Translations under genes and position numbers: made by a program | Origin: Clostridioides difficile_A | GTDB taxonomy: Bacteria > Bacillota > Clostridia > Peptostreptococcales > Peptostreptococcaceae | Direction: 5' to 3' | DNA: 64,000 bases | Assembly: GCA_945909635.1 (NCBI GenBank) | Contig: OX246690.1 | Coordinates: 2,666,001 to 2,730,000 of the forward strand | Part shown: piece by piece, positions 34,467-43,337 of the stretch | How the letters are laid out: each line of letters begins with the position of its first letter | Numbering within the stretch: the stretch's first letter is position 1 | The notes under the pieces: generated by a model | What the model saw: the letters and a program-made list of their open reading frames with translations, nothing else | Told to the model about the DNA's origin: nothing | Database searches by the model: none

Positions 34467-36308
34467 TTAAAAATTTTTAAAATCATGATAATGCAAACAT
34501 CGATTTCTACCACTTTGTTTGGCTTTATACAAGGCTTTATCCGCATTTCCAATTATCTCACTTATATCTATACTACTATTTTTACATGTATCAATACCAA
34601 TACTAATTGTCAAATTATTGTTTAAAAATTTTTTTACACTTCTACATAACTTTCTTCCAAAGATTTTACTTTTTTTATAATCTTTACATATAGATAGTAT
34701 CAAAAATTCTTCTCCACCATACCTTATTATAAGCATATCTTTTTTTAGATATTTTTTTATTATTGTTGTTATGTTTTTAAGAGCAATATCTCCATTATAA
34801 TGTCCATAGGTATCATTATAGTTTTTAAAGTAGTCTACATCTATCATGAATGCAGTACTGTATTCGCTGACTTCTTGTCCTTCTAAAAAATTATTTAGAA
34901 AAACTCTATTATACGCACTTGTCAAATGGTCAATATATTTTTTCTTATCTAAATCAGTCTTTATTTTTCTCATGTTATTTATTTCTTTTTCAACATATTC
35001 GTACCTATAATTTAAAGAATCTATATAATTTCTATTTCTAGCTTTTACATACATCATTTTTAACTCATAATACATTTTAAAGTATTTCATACTCATTTCA
35101 TAATCTTGAATCATTTCAAAACACATATATATATTCTTATATGCTAGTCTTACATAATTATAATTTTTAGCATTTTTAGATTTCTCAAATAGTTTTTTAC
35201 TTGTATCTAATGCACTATTATAATCTCCAAAACAATAATATATCTTTACTTGATTATAAACTACTTCCAAATCATACAGTATATATTCTTCTTCACTTTT
35301 TATAATACTTAAGATATCTTTAGCTCTATCTAAATAACAGATTGACTGTTCAAATGAATTTTCATTACTTTTTGCATAATACATAGCTAAATTTATAAAT
35401 AATCCAAACTTCTCAGTTTCTTTTAAATTATTATTTTTAATTTTTTCTAAGTACACTTCAGATTTTGCTAAATTATTTATCGCTTCAGGATAGTTTTTAG
35501 TTTTTATTAATATCTTAGTTATATTATTTGACGCTCTATATTTTTGTATTGTATCTACATTTATATATTTTTTATTACTTATTACTTCATTAAAACAGTC
35601 TATCGAGCCTTCATAATTTTCAAATGAACACTCACATTCACCTATTTTTATATTACATAATGAAGATACATCCATATCCTTTAATAAATCTGCATATTTT
35701 CTTGCCTGTAAAAAATTTACTTTAGCTACTATAGCATCATCTAAAAACAAAAAATATATTTTACCAACAATAAAAAAATATATTTTTTTACAATTAAAAT
35801 CGTTAATTTCTTTTACCTTTATATATAAATCTTCTATTTCTTTAATTATTATAGAAGATTCTATGCATTTACTTGCCTTAATGTAAATCAGTTGTGATTT
35901 GAAAATAATTTCTTCAACCGAACAATTATTATCGTTACAAATAACATTAAATTTATCTATATGTAAATTTGCCTTATTTATATTTTCATTTTTTAAACTT
36001 AAAATAGCTATTTGTGAATAAAACCTCGCTAGAAATTTATAATCTTTAGGTAAGTATTTATCAATATATTTATAGGAAATCAAAATATACTCTTTCATTT
36101 TTTCACTAATCCCTTGAACACCATATAATAAAGCCAGCAAAAAATTTGATTTTAATAACATCAAACTATTTTGTTCAGTTTTATAGCAATCGATTGAATT
36201 CTTTACTACATCAATGTTATTTTCAATAAAATCATTATTATTCAATAATCTTTCATTCAAGGTTAACCTAAACATTAAATCTAAAATTGTATCATCTATC
36301 TCTTCCAA
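34467..36308 (-). CDS. TPR-repeat diguanylate cyclase (GGDEF), second of tandem pair
   Basis: Protein of at least 613 residues with the same architecture as its neighbour: TPR-like helices to about residue 430, then GGDEF with DVDYFKNYNDTYGHYNGD and a canonical RYGGEEFLIL. The two are paralogous but divergent. No RxxD site. The start is unclear: TTG at 36308 has no nearby ribosome site, whereas GGAGGTGA stands nine bases before an in-frame ATA at 36323, which would add five residues. It is the first gene of a likely GGDEF-GGDEF-activator operon. Confidence 0.88.
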   Translation of the reverse strand: MEEIDDTILDLMFRLTLNERLLNNNDFIENNIDVVKNSIDCYKTEQNSLMLLKSNFLLALLYGVQGISEKMKEYILISYKYIDKYLPKDYKFLARFYSQIAILSLKNENINKANLHIDKFNVICNDNNCSVEEIIFKSQLIYIKASKCIESSIIIKEIEDLYIKVKEINDFNCKKIYFFIVGKIYFLFLDDAIVAKVNFLQARKYADLLKDMDVSSLCNIKIGECECSFENYEGSIDCFNEVISNKKYINVDTIQKYRASNNITKILIKTKNYPEAINNLAKSEVYLEKIKNNNLKETEKFGLFINLAMYYAKSNENSFEQSICYLDRAKDILSIIKSEEEYILYDLEVVYNQVKIYYCFGDYNSALDTSKKLFEKSKNAKNYNYVRLAYKNIYMCFEMIQDYEMSMKYFKMYYELKMMYVKARNRNYIDSLNYRYEYVEKEINNMRKIKTDLDKKKYIDHLTSAYNRVFLNNFLEGQEVSEYSTAFMIDVDYFKNYNDTYGHYNGDIALKNITTIIKKYLKKDMLIIRYGGEEFLILSICKDYKKSKIFGRKLCRSVKKFLNNNLTISIGIDTCKNSSIDISEIIGNADKALYKAKQSGRNRCLHYHDFKNF

Positions 36309-36382
36309 ACATTTAATATATATTGTAACTCACCTCCGACTTACATTATCTCATAAAATTAGTAATTTTCCATACTATTTGA

Positions 36383-36429
36383 TAAAAAAGTCAGTGTCTC
36401 AATTTAGAAATTTCTCCTAAATTAAGACA
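36383..36429 (-). terminator. Terminator after the 139-residue zinc-ribbon-like gene
   Basis: TGTCTTAATTTAG / CTAAATTGAGACA on the minus strand, one mismatch in the stem, followed by CTGACTTTTTT. Confidence 0.7.
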
Positions 36430-36438
36430 TACTTTACA

Positions 36439-36858
36439 TTAAACCATACAATTTTCTACCTGAACTATATAATCCTGACAATTTTCGCAAATTATCACGC
36501 TCACAATATAACTATTATCAACTTTATTTGCTCTTGATAATTTATTAAAAGATAACCCCTTATAGTCACTAGATATGTTACTTATTACATATTTTCCATC
36601 TTTACTGAAAATATAAAAATGATATTCTAAGAAAGGAAAGAACTTTTTCTTTTCTTTCACTCCTTCCAAACATAATGGACATGCTTCTTGATAATATTCT
36701 ATGTCAAAATCAACCTCTTCTGTTTCATTAAGTATATCAATTATTTTTGAAACAGTTATTCCTTGAATTGGATTTTCTTCATCATTTATTAAAGCACTAC
36801 AATTCTCTTCTTTTAACAAATATTCCTTATCATCATATATAAACTTGTATAAACTCAT
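36439..36858 (-). CDS. Conserved clostridial protein with two CxxC motifs (possibly DUF3785)
   Basis: Protein of 139 residues, MSLYKFIYDDKEYLLKEEN at the start. CPLC (residues 60-63) and CENC (about 124-127) could form one zinc site. It is acidic, with no signal or membrane segment. It resembles DUF3785 family proteins as I recall them, without certainty. Function is unknown. The start follows AAGGAGGATATA. It is followed by a terminator, 130 bp before the GGDEF pair. Confidence 0.7.
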   Translation of the reverse strand: MSLYKFIYDDKEYLLKEENCSALINDEENPIQGITVSKIIDILNETEEVDFDIEYYQEACPLCLEGVKEKKKFFPFLEYHFYIFSKDGKYVISNISSDYKGLSFNKLSRANKVDNSYIVSVIICENCQDYIVQVENCMV

Positions 36859-37175
36859 ATTATATCCTCCTTATAATTATTAATCTCCAAGTTATTCTAC
36901 CACTTAAATAACCTTAATAAAAGTAATTGTTTATAATATCTCCAATTAATTAAATCTTGTATACATATATCGTCATACATTTACATTAATCAATTGTCTC
37001 AAAATCCAAGTTTACGCTTTAAATATCCAGTTTTTCAAAACCTATTGTCAAAACTTACTTTAGCTATTAATATAAGGATATAAATATAGAACTGCATAGA
37101 TGTGACACGCTCAAATATTTTATATGATACGATTTAGTATCTAAATTTATATATTGTATATAGGGGGAGATATAT
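36859..37175 (+). other. Intergenic region with promoter for the 60-residue ORF
   Basis: 317 bp between divergent genes. A good promoter, TTGTCA-17-TAATAT, lies at 37045-37073 on the plus strand, leaving a leader of about 95 nt before the ATG at 37176. No known riboswitch class was recognised in the leader. Confidence 0.5.
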
Positions 37176-37358
37176 ATGTATAAAGATAAAAGTGATGAAT
37201 GTATACACTTAATGACTGCCTACATTGATAGCATAAGTGGATATTATTCATTTATTGACACACAGTTAGATGATTTTATGGTTAGATATGGAGAAAATAT
37301 TGTTGATTCAAATTTACACAGTATAATGATGTTGCTCTGTAAATGGGGATTAGCATAG
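37176..37358 (+). CDS. Small hypothetical protein, 60 residues
   Basis: Short frame MYKDKSDECIHLMTAYIDSI... ending CKWGLA, preceded by a strong GGGGGAGA ribosome site at correct spacing and by a plausible promoter. It is mildly acidic, probably helical, with no membrane segment or known motif. The stop codon abuts an inverted repeat. Coding status is likely from the ribosome site, but function is unknown. Confidence 0.6.
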   Translation: MYKDKSDECIHLMTAYIDSISGYYSFIDTQLDDFMVRYGENIVDSNLHSIMMLLCKWGLA

Positions 37359-37495
37359 CATTTTGAGAAACTTTTTTGTATATTGTATTCTATATTATAT
37401 ATTCATTAATAAAAAAAGGATTGACATAAATTTAAGGACTATAGATAGATTTTCAAAAAAATCTATCTATAGTCCTTTTAAAGTTTCTCAAAATG
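37359..37495. repeat. Nested inverted repeat, 137 bp, with 16-bp perfect ends
   Basis: CATTTTGAGAAACTTT (37359-37374) is repeated exactly in inverted orientation at 37480-37495. It encloses a second perfect hairpin (37434-37479). The outer arms start directly after the stop of the 60-residue ORF. It could be a small non-autonomous mobile palindrome or an RNA element; no flanking target duplication is evident. Confidence 0.65.
37434..37479 (+). terminator. Strong hairpin terminator inside the nested repeat
   Basis: AAGGACTATAGATAGATTTT pairs perfectly with its complement across a short A-rich loop, ending in CCTTTT. Confidence 0.8.
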
Positions 37496-37693
37496 TATAC
37501 TTGAACAAGTGATATTTATTTTTCTATAATTAACTTAGCTCATATGCTATACTTTAAGTATCTACAACAATAAAAAATATCTAATATGTATTATCTAGTT
37601 TAACTCATCATAATATCATTTCTACACTTACAATTAAGATATTTTCAATATAGTACTACTCAATTTTAATATTATGAAAAGGAGAGTTTTTAT

Positions 37694-38710
37694 ATGAATT
37701 ATAATGAATTGTTAAAATCAGCTAGAGAGAACTTTAATGGAACATGTAAAGTCTGTAAAATTTGTAATGGATTAGCTTGTGCTGGAAATGTTCCTGGCAT
37801 GGGAGGCAAAGGAAGTGGTTCATCTTTTATTGAAAATAGAAAGAGTCTAGAAAAAATAAAGATAAATATGAGAGTGATACATAATGTTTCAAACCCAGAT
37901 ACTTCTATAGAATTATTTGGTAGAAAAATGAGTTCTCCTATATTTGCTGCACCTGTATCAGGTACTATATTAAATATGGGTGGTAAAGTTTCTGAAAAAG
38001 AATACATAGAACCTGTCGTTAGAGGCTGTTCCAACTCTGGAATTTATGCTATGGTTGGTGATACCAATGTGGATACTTTTTTATTGAATAATTTAGATGT
38101 ATTAAAAGATAATGATGGAAATGGAATTGTATTTATAAAGCCTTGGAAAAATTCAAAGATAATAGAAAAAATTAGATTATCTGAAGAAGCAGGTGCTTTT
38201 GCGGTTGGTGTAGACCTTGATGCTTGTGGATTGATTAATAATCAACTTCAAGAGAATCCTTTTTCTCCTAAGACGATTAGTGAGATTAGAGAATTGGTTG
38301 AATCTACTAGATTACCTTTTATTATAAAAGGAATTATGACTGTGGATGATGCTTTGATGGCTGTAGAGTCTGGAGCTAGTGCTATTATTGTTTCAAACCA
38401 TGGAGGAAGAGTACTTGATTATACTCCTGGTACTTGTGAGGTACTTCCAGATATAGCTAAGGCTGTAAAAGGAAAGATAACAATACTTGCTGATGGTGGT
38501 GTTAGGACTGGTGTTGATGTAGTTAAGATGCTTGGTTTGGGTGCTGATGCTGTTTTGATGGGAAGACCTTTTGTTACTGCTTCTTTTGGTGGTGGTCTTG
38601 ATGGTGTTGAGTTTTTTATAGAGAAGGTTAGGAATGAGTTATGTGAGACTATGATTTTGACTGGCTGTCAAGAGATTAAGGATATTGATGGCAGGGTTAT
38701 ATGGAAGTGA
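37694..38710 (+). CDS. FMN-dependent alpha-hydroxy-acid oxidase family protein
   Basis: TIM-barrel protein of 338 residues in the FMN_dh family (lactate oxidase, glycolate oxidase, mandelate dehydrogenase). The flavin-site signature SNHGGRVLDYTPG is present, with IIKGIMTVDDAL upstream and ADGGVRTGVDVVKMLGLGADAVLMGRP (in part) downstream. The N-terminus has an unusual Cys group, CKVCKICNGLACAG (residues 18-31), seen in clostridial members and possibly a metal or redox site. In an anaerobe it more likely acts as a dehydrogenase than as an oxidase. The start follows AAAAGGAGAG. It stands alone, with a terminator after it. Confidence 0.9.
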   Translation: MNYNELLKSARENFNGTCKVCKICNGLACAGNVPGMGGKGSGSSFIENRKSLEKIKINMRVIHNVSNPDTSIELFGRKMSSPIFAAPVSGTILNMGGKVSEKEYIEPVVRGCSNSGIYAMVGDTNVDTFLLNNLDVLKDNDGNGIVFIKPWKNSKIIEKIRLSEEAGAFAVGVDLDACGLINNQLQENPFSPKTISEIRELVESTRLPFIIKGIMTVDDALMAVESGASAIIVSNHGGRVLDYTPGTCEVLPDIAKAVKGKITILADGGVRTGVDVVKMLGLGADAVLMGRPFVTASFGGGLDGVEFFIEKVRNELCETMILTGCQEIKDIDGRVIWK

Positions 38711-38763
38711 TTTTAAACTCATTTTATAACATTTATATTTAAATAGTATATCATTTTATATTT

Positions 38764-38813
38764 AAAAATAGTGTCTCATTTAAATTGAAAAATCATATTG
38801 AGACACTATTTTC
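38764..38813. terminator. Terminator between convergent genes
   Basis: AAAATAGTGTCTCA / TGAGACACTATTTT, 14-bp perfect arms, between the FMN protein gene and the peptidoglycan-binding protein gene. Confidence 0.85.
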
Positions 38814-38840
38814 TTAATTACTTTTTAAGTTTCAATCATA

Positions 38841-39440
38841 TTAAAAACTAGAATCAGTTAGCCTACCTAATTTATCCCAAGTAGCTGGACCAATTATCCC
38901 ATCTGCAGATAAACCATATTTTTTTTGTACGCTTACAACTGCATCATATGTCTTACTTCCAAAAATTCCATCTGGACTTGTATTGTAACCAAGTTTAGAT
39001 AACATAATTTGTGCAACTGTGACTTCTTTTCCAGTATCACCCTTACGTATAACTTTTGTTGTACTTATAGTCATAAATTCGCCGCCACCTATAACTGTTA
39101 TTGTCTTCTCACTAGGTTGATAAGCAACAGCATAATTTACATAAACAGCCATATCATCATCATTCATCAGATTAGCTGATGTTGGAACAAATATCTTATC
39201 ATCTGGCTCAGGTGTTATATTTACATCTTCACAATTCTGTTTATGTTCATCTCTTATTTCTTGTGGTGCATTTTCATATGTATATATATACCCTGAAATA
39301 TTGAAAGAATATGTATCTTTTTCTGATACAATTTCTTTACTTTCTCCTTCTCCTTTATTTGTATCCGCAAATGCTACACTTGTAAAAGTAAGCATTAAGC
39401 AAAACATAATAGTTAATGTTCTTTTTGATTTTTTTAACAT
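38841..39440 (-). CDS. Secreted peptidoglycan-binding domain protein
   Basis: Protein of 199 residues with a signal peptide (KKSKRTLTIMFCLMLTFTSVAFA, in part; cleavage near residue 25). The middle region is unassigned and includes SGYIYTYENAPQEIRDEHKQN. The C-terminal PG_binding_1 domain spans about residues 132-195 (KGDTGKEVTVAQIMLSKLGY, DGIFGSKTYDAVV, DGIIGPATWDKLG). The middle motif (APQEIRD) resembles the C-terminus of the adjacent M56 protein (APSKIRKFYEDK), suggesting a shared module. It lies 24 bp downstream of that gene, in the same operon. Confidence 0.88.
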   Translation of the reverse strand: MLKKSKRTLTIMFCLMLTFTSVAFADTNKGEGESKEIVSEKDTYSFNISGYIYTYENAPQEIRDEHKQNCEDVNITPEPDDKIFVPTSANLMNDDDMAVYVNYAVAYQPSEKTITVIGGGEFMTISTTKVIRKGDTGKEVTVAQIMLSKLGYNTSPDGIFGSKTYDAVVSVQKKYGLSADGIIGPATWDKLGRLTDSSF

Positions 39441-39464
39441 AAAATCCTCCTTATAATTATTTTA

Positions 39465-40610
39465 TTAATTCATTAATTCATTAAAATCTTGAGTATTAAT
39501 TATTATTAGGTCATAATCTTTAGGTATTGTACCTTTTAATTTACATTTATCTTCATAAAATTTTCTAATTTTACTTGGAGCATCTTTATAATAAAAAGTT
39601 TGAGACTCATCAGTTACCTTATTCAATATAAATTCGTTATTGTTATTAATTTCATTATTGTTCTTATCAATTTTAACTTGAGCATCAACTTCAATAAAAG
39701 AGGTCATAGAAATCGTAAATACTAAAATAGCAATTAATATTCCACTTCTACCTTTCTTTTTAACAATACTATCAAGTCTCTTTTCTAAATTTGTCTTATC
39801 AAATTCTGTTGTCAAAATCCTGCTATTATAATTTTTACTAAGCTTAATTGATTTTATAAGAGCTAATGCATATTCTTTCTTATCTTTTATAGAACAATCA
39901 GATAAGACACTTTCATCACAACATAATTCACAATCAAGATTTACTCTGTTACTCATTATATAAACAAGTGGATTAAACCAATATATTATTTTAACAGACA
40001 ACACTAAAAACTTTATCAAAATATCCTTGTTCTTAAAATGCATTAATTCATGTTTTAAAATCCAAATCAACTCATTCTTACTATAAGGATAATCTGGTAG
40101 AAATATGTACGATTTGAATAATCCCATACCTGCTGGACTTATCAATTCATCAGAACCTCTTAACTCAATTTTCTTTTTTATATTTAATTCTTTCAACAAA
40201 TCTTTATAGATACAGTTTATATCAGAATCTTCAATATCATAGGATACATCAACAATAAGATTTTTAAATCTTGTATATTTTATAAATGTATAAACTGCAA
40301 TGACTATAGTTACAAATATCCACAAATAAGCTACATACAACATGAAATTATTATCTTTAGGAATATCAATTTGTGTAATATTATTTCCTACTATATTTCC
40401 TTTGGGTTCTTTTACTTCATAAGTTACTGTATAATTAAATAGAAAAAGTAGCATTCTAAAAACTATTATCAACCAAATATAATAATTGAATCTCTTACTA
40501 AACTTCTTAAACACATATCTTTTCAAAAATAATAATAGACAAATACCAAGACTACATATAATAGCTGTCTGTATAAGATTGTCAAAGATATACAACATAT
40601 AATTATTCAT
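39465..40610 (-). CDS. BlaR1/MecR1-like M56 membrane metallopeptidase, no penicillin sensor
   Basis: Protein of 381 residues with three N-terminal membrane helices, a cytoplasmic M56 zinc protease domain with HELMHFKNKD, and a fourth helix near residue 295. Classic BlaR1/MecR1 (about 585-600 residues) carry an extracellular penicillin-binding domain. Here only about 70 extracellular residues follow the last helix, so beta-lactam sensing by acylation is excluded. It overlaps the blaI-like gene by 8 bp and presumably controls that repressor by proteolysis. The signal is unknown. Confidence 0.9.
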   Translation of the reverse strand: MNNYMLYIFDNLIQTAIICSLGICLLLFLKRYVFKKFSKRFNYYIWLIIVFRMLLFLFNYTVTYEVKEPKGNIVGNNITQIDIPKDNNFMLYVAYLWIFVTIVIAVYTFIKYTRFKNLIVDVSYDIEDSDINCIYKDLLKELNIKKKIELRGSDELISPAGMGLFKSYIFLPDYPYSKNELIWILKHELMHFKNKDILIKFLVLSVKIIYWFNPLVYIMSNRVNLDCELCCDESVLSDCSIKDKKEYALALIKSIKLSKNYNSRILTTEFDKTNLEKRLDSIVKKKGRSGILIAILVFTISMTSFIEVDAQVKIDKNNNEINNNNEFILNKVTDESQTFYYKDAPSKIRKFYEDKCKLKGTIPKDYDLIIINTQDFNELMN

Positions 40611-40977
40611 CCTTTAAATTATCAAAATAACTTTCTAAAAAATCCAGCTTATCTTTGCCTAAATTTTCATCCTCATGTAATGCTGAAATTAAACTTGTAA
40701 AAGAATCATCATGTATATTGCTTAGGAAATCCTTTGTCTCAAAGCTTAAATATTCTTTATGTTTTACCACTATTGTGTAATGTGTATATCTGTCTATTTT
40801 TTGAGCATCTAAGAATCCTCTTTTTACTAGCCTTGATAAAAGTGTCAGTGTTGTGGTTTGTTTCCAGCCATATTCTTGTTCCATTGCTTCAATAACATCT
40901 TTTGATGTCACTGTAGTATCTACTCTCCAAATAAATTTCATTACTTTTAGTTCTGCTTGTGGTATTTTTTTTATCAT
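40603..40977 (-). CDS. BlaI/MecI family repressor
   Basis: Winged-helix repressor of 124 residues (IPQAELKVMKFIWRVDTTVTSKDVIEAM, in part; GWKQTTTLTLLSRLVKRGFL), with the usual C-terminal dimerisation helix. The partner protease gene overlaps its end by 8 bp, and the secreted peptidoglycan-binding gene follows. No beta-lactamase or PBP2a-like gene is in the cluster, so the regulon may be the envelope gene itself. The start follows GGGGGAGGTGTAA. I could not find a convincing full operator palindrome upstream. Confidence 0.92.
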   Translation of the reverse strand: MIKKIPQAELKVMKFIWRVDTTVTSKDVIEAMEQEYGWKQTTTLTLLSRLVKRGFLDAQKIDRYTHYTIVVKHKEYLSFETKDFLSNIHDDSFTSLISALHEDENLGKDKLDFLESYFDNLKDE

Positions 40978-41479
40978 TATTTACACCTCCCCCAAAACTC
41001 CCGCTAACATAATTCTACAACACGTGAATTTTTTAGTCAAACAATTTATGAAAAAAATGTGAATTTTTGTATTTTTTGTTAATTTTCTAATTTTTATACC
41101 ATATTAAAAGTTAGATTTAGAAATATACTTTTCTAAATATTTTACTTTTTATATGTTTACTTACAACAATGTATAGTAATTTTTTTATACTAAATTTTTT
41201 TCATAATAATGTCTATATTTGCACACAAAGGATATTATAATACTTTTTTTTAAAATAGACTATACTAATCAGCAAATAAATTTTAATAATTTCTTTACTG
41301 TCGCTTTATTACACACGTATATTTGTTTTATATTGATTATTTTCCAATAAAAAATATATCTAGATTTTGAAATATCAATTTATTTATGAACCTTAATAAT
41401 TGAAAGTATAATACTATTAAAAAATTTGACTTTTGCAAAATATGATATAATTTTAAATAAACAAAACTGGAGGTTGATA
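40978..41479. other. Intergenic region between blaI-like gene and the 99-residue gene
   Basis: 502 bp, very AT-rich, between divergent genes. It must hold both promoters. ATTCACGTGTTGTAGAAT near 41015-41032 has only a 4-bp dyad and is not a secure BlaI operator. No gene or RNA element was recognised. Confidence 0.4.
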
Positions 41480-41779
41480 GTGATTATAAAAGTGAGCTTT
41501 GGTGGAGATTACAATACTGATTACATAGAAGTCCCTAGTGACATTAATTTGAAAAAATACGAAATTAGAGATAAATTCTATAATTGGATTGATAATACAG
41601 AAGAAGAACATCCTTTCTGGGAATATGAAAATGGAATTAGAATTGGATTAAATTATAGAGGAAATGTAATTGTTTATTGGCTAAATAATTATATTCTAAA
41701 AGATGCTAAGTGTAAGTCAAGATTAATTGAAAGTTTTTCTAACAAAAGTCTAGATTATGATTTAATGATAAAGTTATAG
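41480..41779 (+). CDS. Hypothetical protein, 99 residues
   Basis: Small acidic protein (IIKVSFGGDYNTDYIEVPSD at the N-terminus) with several aromatic residues and no known motif. I choose the GTG at 41480 because GGAGG lies six bases upstream; the frame is open 18 codons earlier from a TTG without a ribosome site. It is followed by a terminator. Function unknown. Confidence 0.65.
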   Translation: MIIKVSFGGDYNTDYIEVPSDINLKKYEIRDKFYNWIDNTEEEHPFWEYENGIRIGLNYRGNVIVYWLNNYILKDAKCKSRLIESFSNKSLDYDLMIKL

Positions 41780-41900
41780 AATATAATATATAATTTAGCT
41801 TTTCAAATATGTATACTTAAATTAATTACATACCTTATTGAGTAAATTTATTTGGAGTTATATCTTTTTAAAGCTATAAAAGTTAAAAGGATATAGTAAA

Positions 41901-41945
41901 AAACCCTTAAAATACTTTGATTTATTATTTTAAGGGCTTTTATTA
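41901..41945 (+). terminator. Terminator downstream of the 99-residue gene
   Basis: CCCTTAAAATA / TATTTTAAGGG followed by CTTTTATT, about 120 bp after the gene. The remaining sequence to 42229 shows no gene. Confidence 0.7.
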
Positions 41946-42229
41946 TATTATAAATTTTTATTTTCTATCTATAAAATCTAATTATTTATAAAGTGTTTTA
42001 AATTTATAACTTTTTTGCTATCTCATAATATAAACATAAATTTCCACTAGTTTCATAGTTGTCCATATCAATACTTAATTTATTTATTACTTTTTAACTC
42101 TTTTAATATTACACAATTCCTTTGAAATTTCTTCAAATCTACTCTCATCCTCAATAACAAATATCTTCACTAGAATACCTCGTAAAATTTAAAATAATAC
42201 TACATCCTGAATTTTATACAATAAAACAA

Positions 42230-42258
42230 TTGCCACCAAATTACAACTTTGGTGGCAA
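42230..42258. terminator. Terminator downstream of the transglycosylase gene
   Basis: TTGCCACCAAA / TTTGGTGGCAA, 11-bp perfect stem with a 7-nt loop, T-rich on both sides, 63 bp past the stop of the transglycosylase. Confidence 0.75.
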
Positions 42259-42320
42259 AACAGCTTTTTATTATATATCACTAGACTGAAAACACTAAAA
42301 TCACTAGATTTTATATTTTC

Positions 42321-43337
42321 TTAATCAATTTCCGACTTAAAAGGAGTATCATCAGCTTTAGCTATTCTATATTCCTTATCAGTTATATAACCAAGCTCAT
42401 GCATCTTATACAATACAATTAATTGTCTCTTTTTAGCCTCTCCATGGTCAATATACCTTGCAGGATTATTTGTCATACCAGCCAACATAGCACATTCAGA
42501 TAAATTTAACTCACTAACTTTTTTACCAAAATACACTTCAGCTCCCTTTGCAGCCCCATATGCATTTTTACCTAAATACATATTATTTAAATAAGCTTCA
42601 AGAATTTCATCCTTACTCATAATCTTATTCATCTGCTTAGCATTGTACATATCCCTTATTTTTCGTTTCATAGTTTTATCATCACTAGTAAGCAGATTTT
42701 TTGAAACTTGCATATCTATAGTACTTCCACCTTGTGTTGTATCTGTAAATACATTATTGAGTACTGACCTAGTTAAAGAAATAACATCTACTCCTTTATG
42801 CTTGTAAAATCTCTCATCTTCTATAGAAACTATAGCATGCTTTAAGTCATTTGGCATTTGCTTTATGCTTACAACTTCACTACTTATATATTTAGACCTA
42901 ATTAATTTTTTAGTGACTTCAGGTGACCCTTTTATAGCCGAAACTGTAAATATTGCACCTGCTACTGAAAGTATAATCAGAGCAACTAGCATAATAGATA
43001 ACAATGCTCTAGCTATCTTAATCCTTTTTTGTTTTTTTCTTTTTTTACTTTTTAGCTTTTTCTCTCTTTGCTTATAATCAACTCTTCTTCTTTCTCTTTG
43101 ATTGTAATCTGTATTTAAAGGTCTTACATTATCTCTTGTAAAACTATCTCTTTCTCTTTTTATAAGATTCTGTGAATCTACTTTTTCACTCATTCTTTTA
43201 CTAGAGCTTGTCTTAGAAGTTTTATTTTTTTTATTTGTTGAAGTATAAGAATGTTTAGATTTTTTATTACTATCTTTACTATTATTTACTTTTTTACGTC
43301 TTATTTTATTATTATCATCATCATCGTAATAACCCAT
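42321..43337 (-). CDS. Monofunctional peptidoglycan glycosyltransferase (GT51)
   Basis: Protein of 338 residues: a highly basic Ser/Lys/Arg-rich cytoplasmic tail (1-105), one membrane helix (about 108-135), and a GT51 domain with SIEDERFYKHKGVD (catalytic Glu), TQGGSTIDMQVSKNLL, RKIRDMYNAKQM and EILEAYLNNMYLGKNAYG. There is no transpeptidase domain, so it polymerises lipid II without cross-linking. The long basic tail is unusual for MtgA-type enzymes and resembles the tails of clostridial class A PBPs. It stands alone. Confidence 0.92.
   Translation of the reverse strand: MGYYDDDDNNKIRRKKVNNSKDSNKKSKHSYTSTNKKNKTSKTSSSKRMSEKVDSQNLIKRERDSFTRDNVRPLNTDYNQRERRRVDYKQREKKLKSKKRKKQKRIKIARALLSIMLVALIILSVAGAIFTVSAIKGSPEVTKKLIRSKYISSEVVSIKQMPNDLKHAIVSIEDERFYKHKGVDVISLTRSVLNNVFTDTTQGGSTIDMQVSKNLLTSDDKTMKRKIRDMYNAKQMNKIMSKDEILEAYLNNMYLGKNAYGAAKGAEVYFGKKVSELNLSECAMLAGMTNNPARYIDHGEAKKRQLIVLYKMHELGYITDKEYRIAKADDTPFKSEID

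Noticed and set aside
36320..36430. c-di-GMP riboswitch upstream of the GGDEF pair
   Set aside because: No conserved aptamer blocks are visible in this short region; it holds only a terminator and the ribosome site.
41015..41032. BlaI operator upstream of the blaI-like gene
   Set aside because: Only four terminal base pairs are symmetric; the core TACA/TGTA arrangement is absent.
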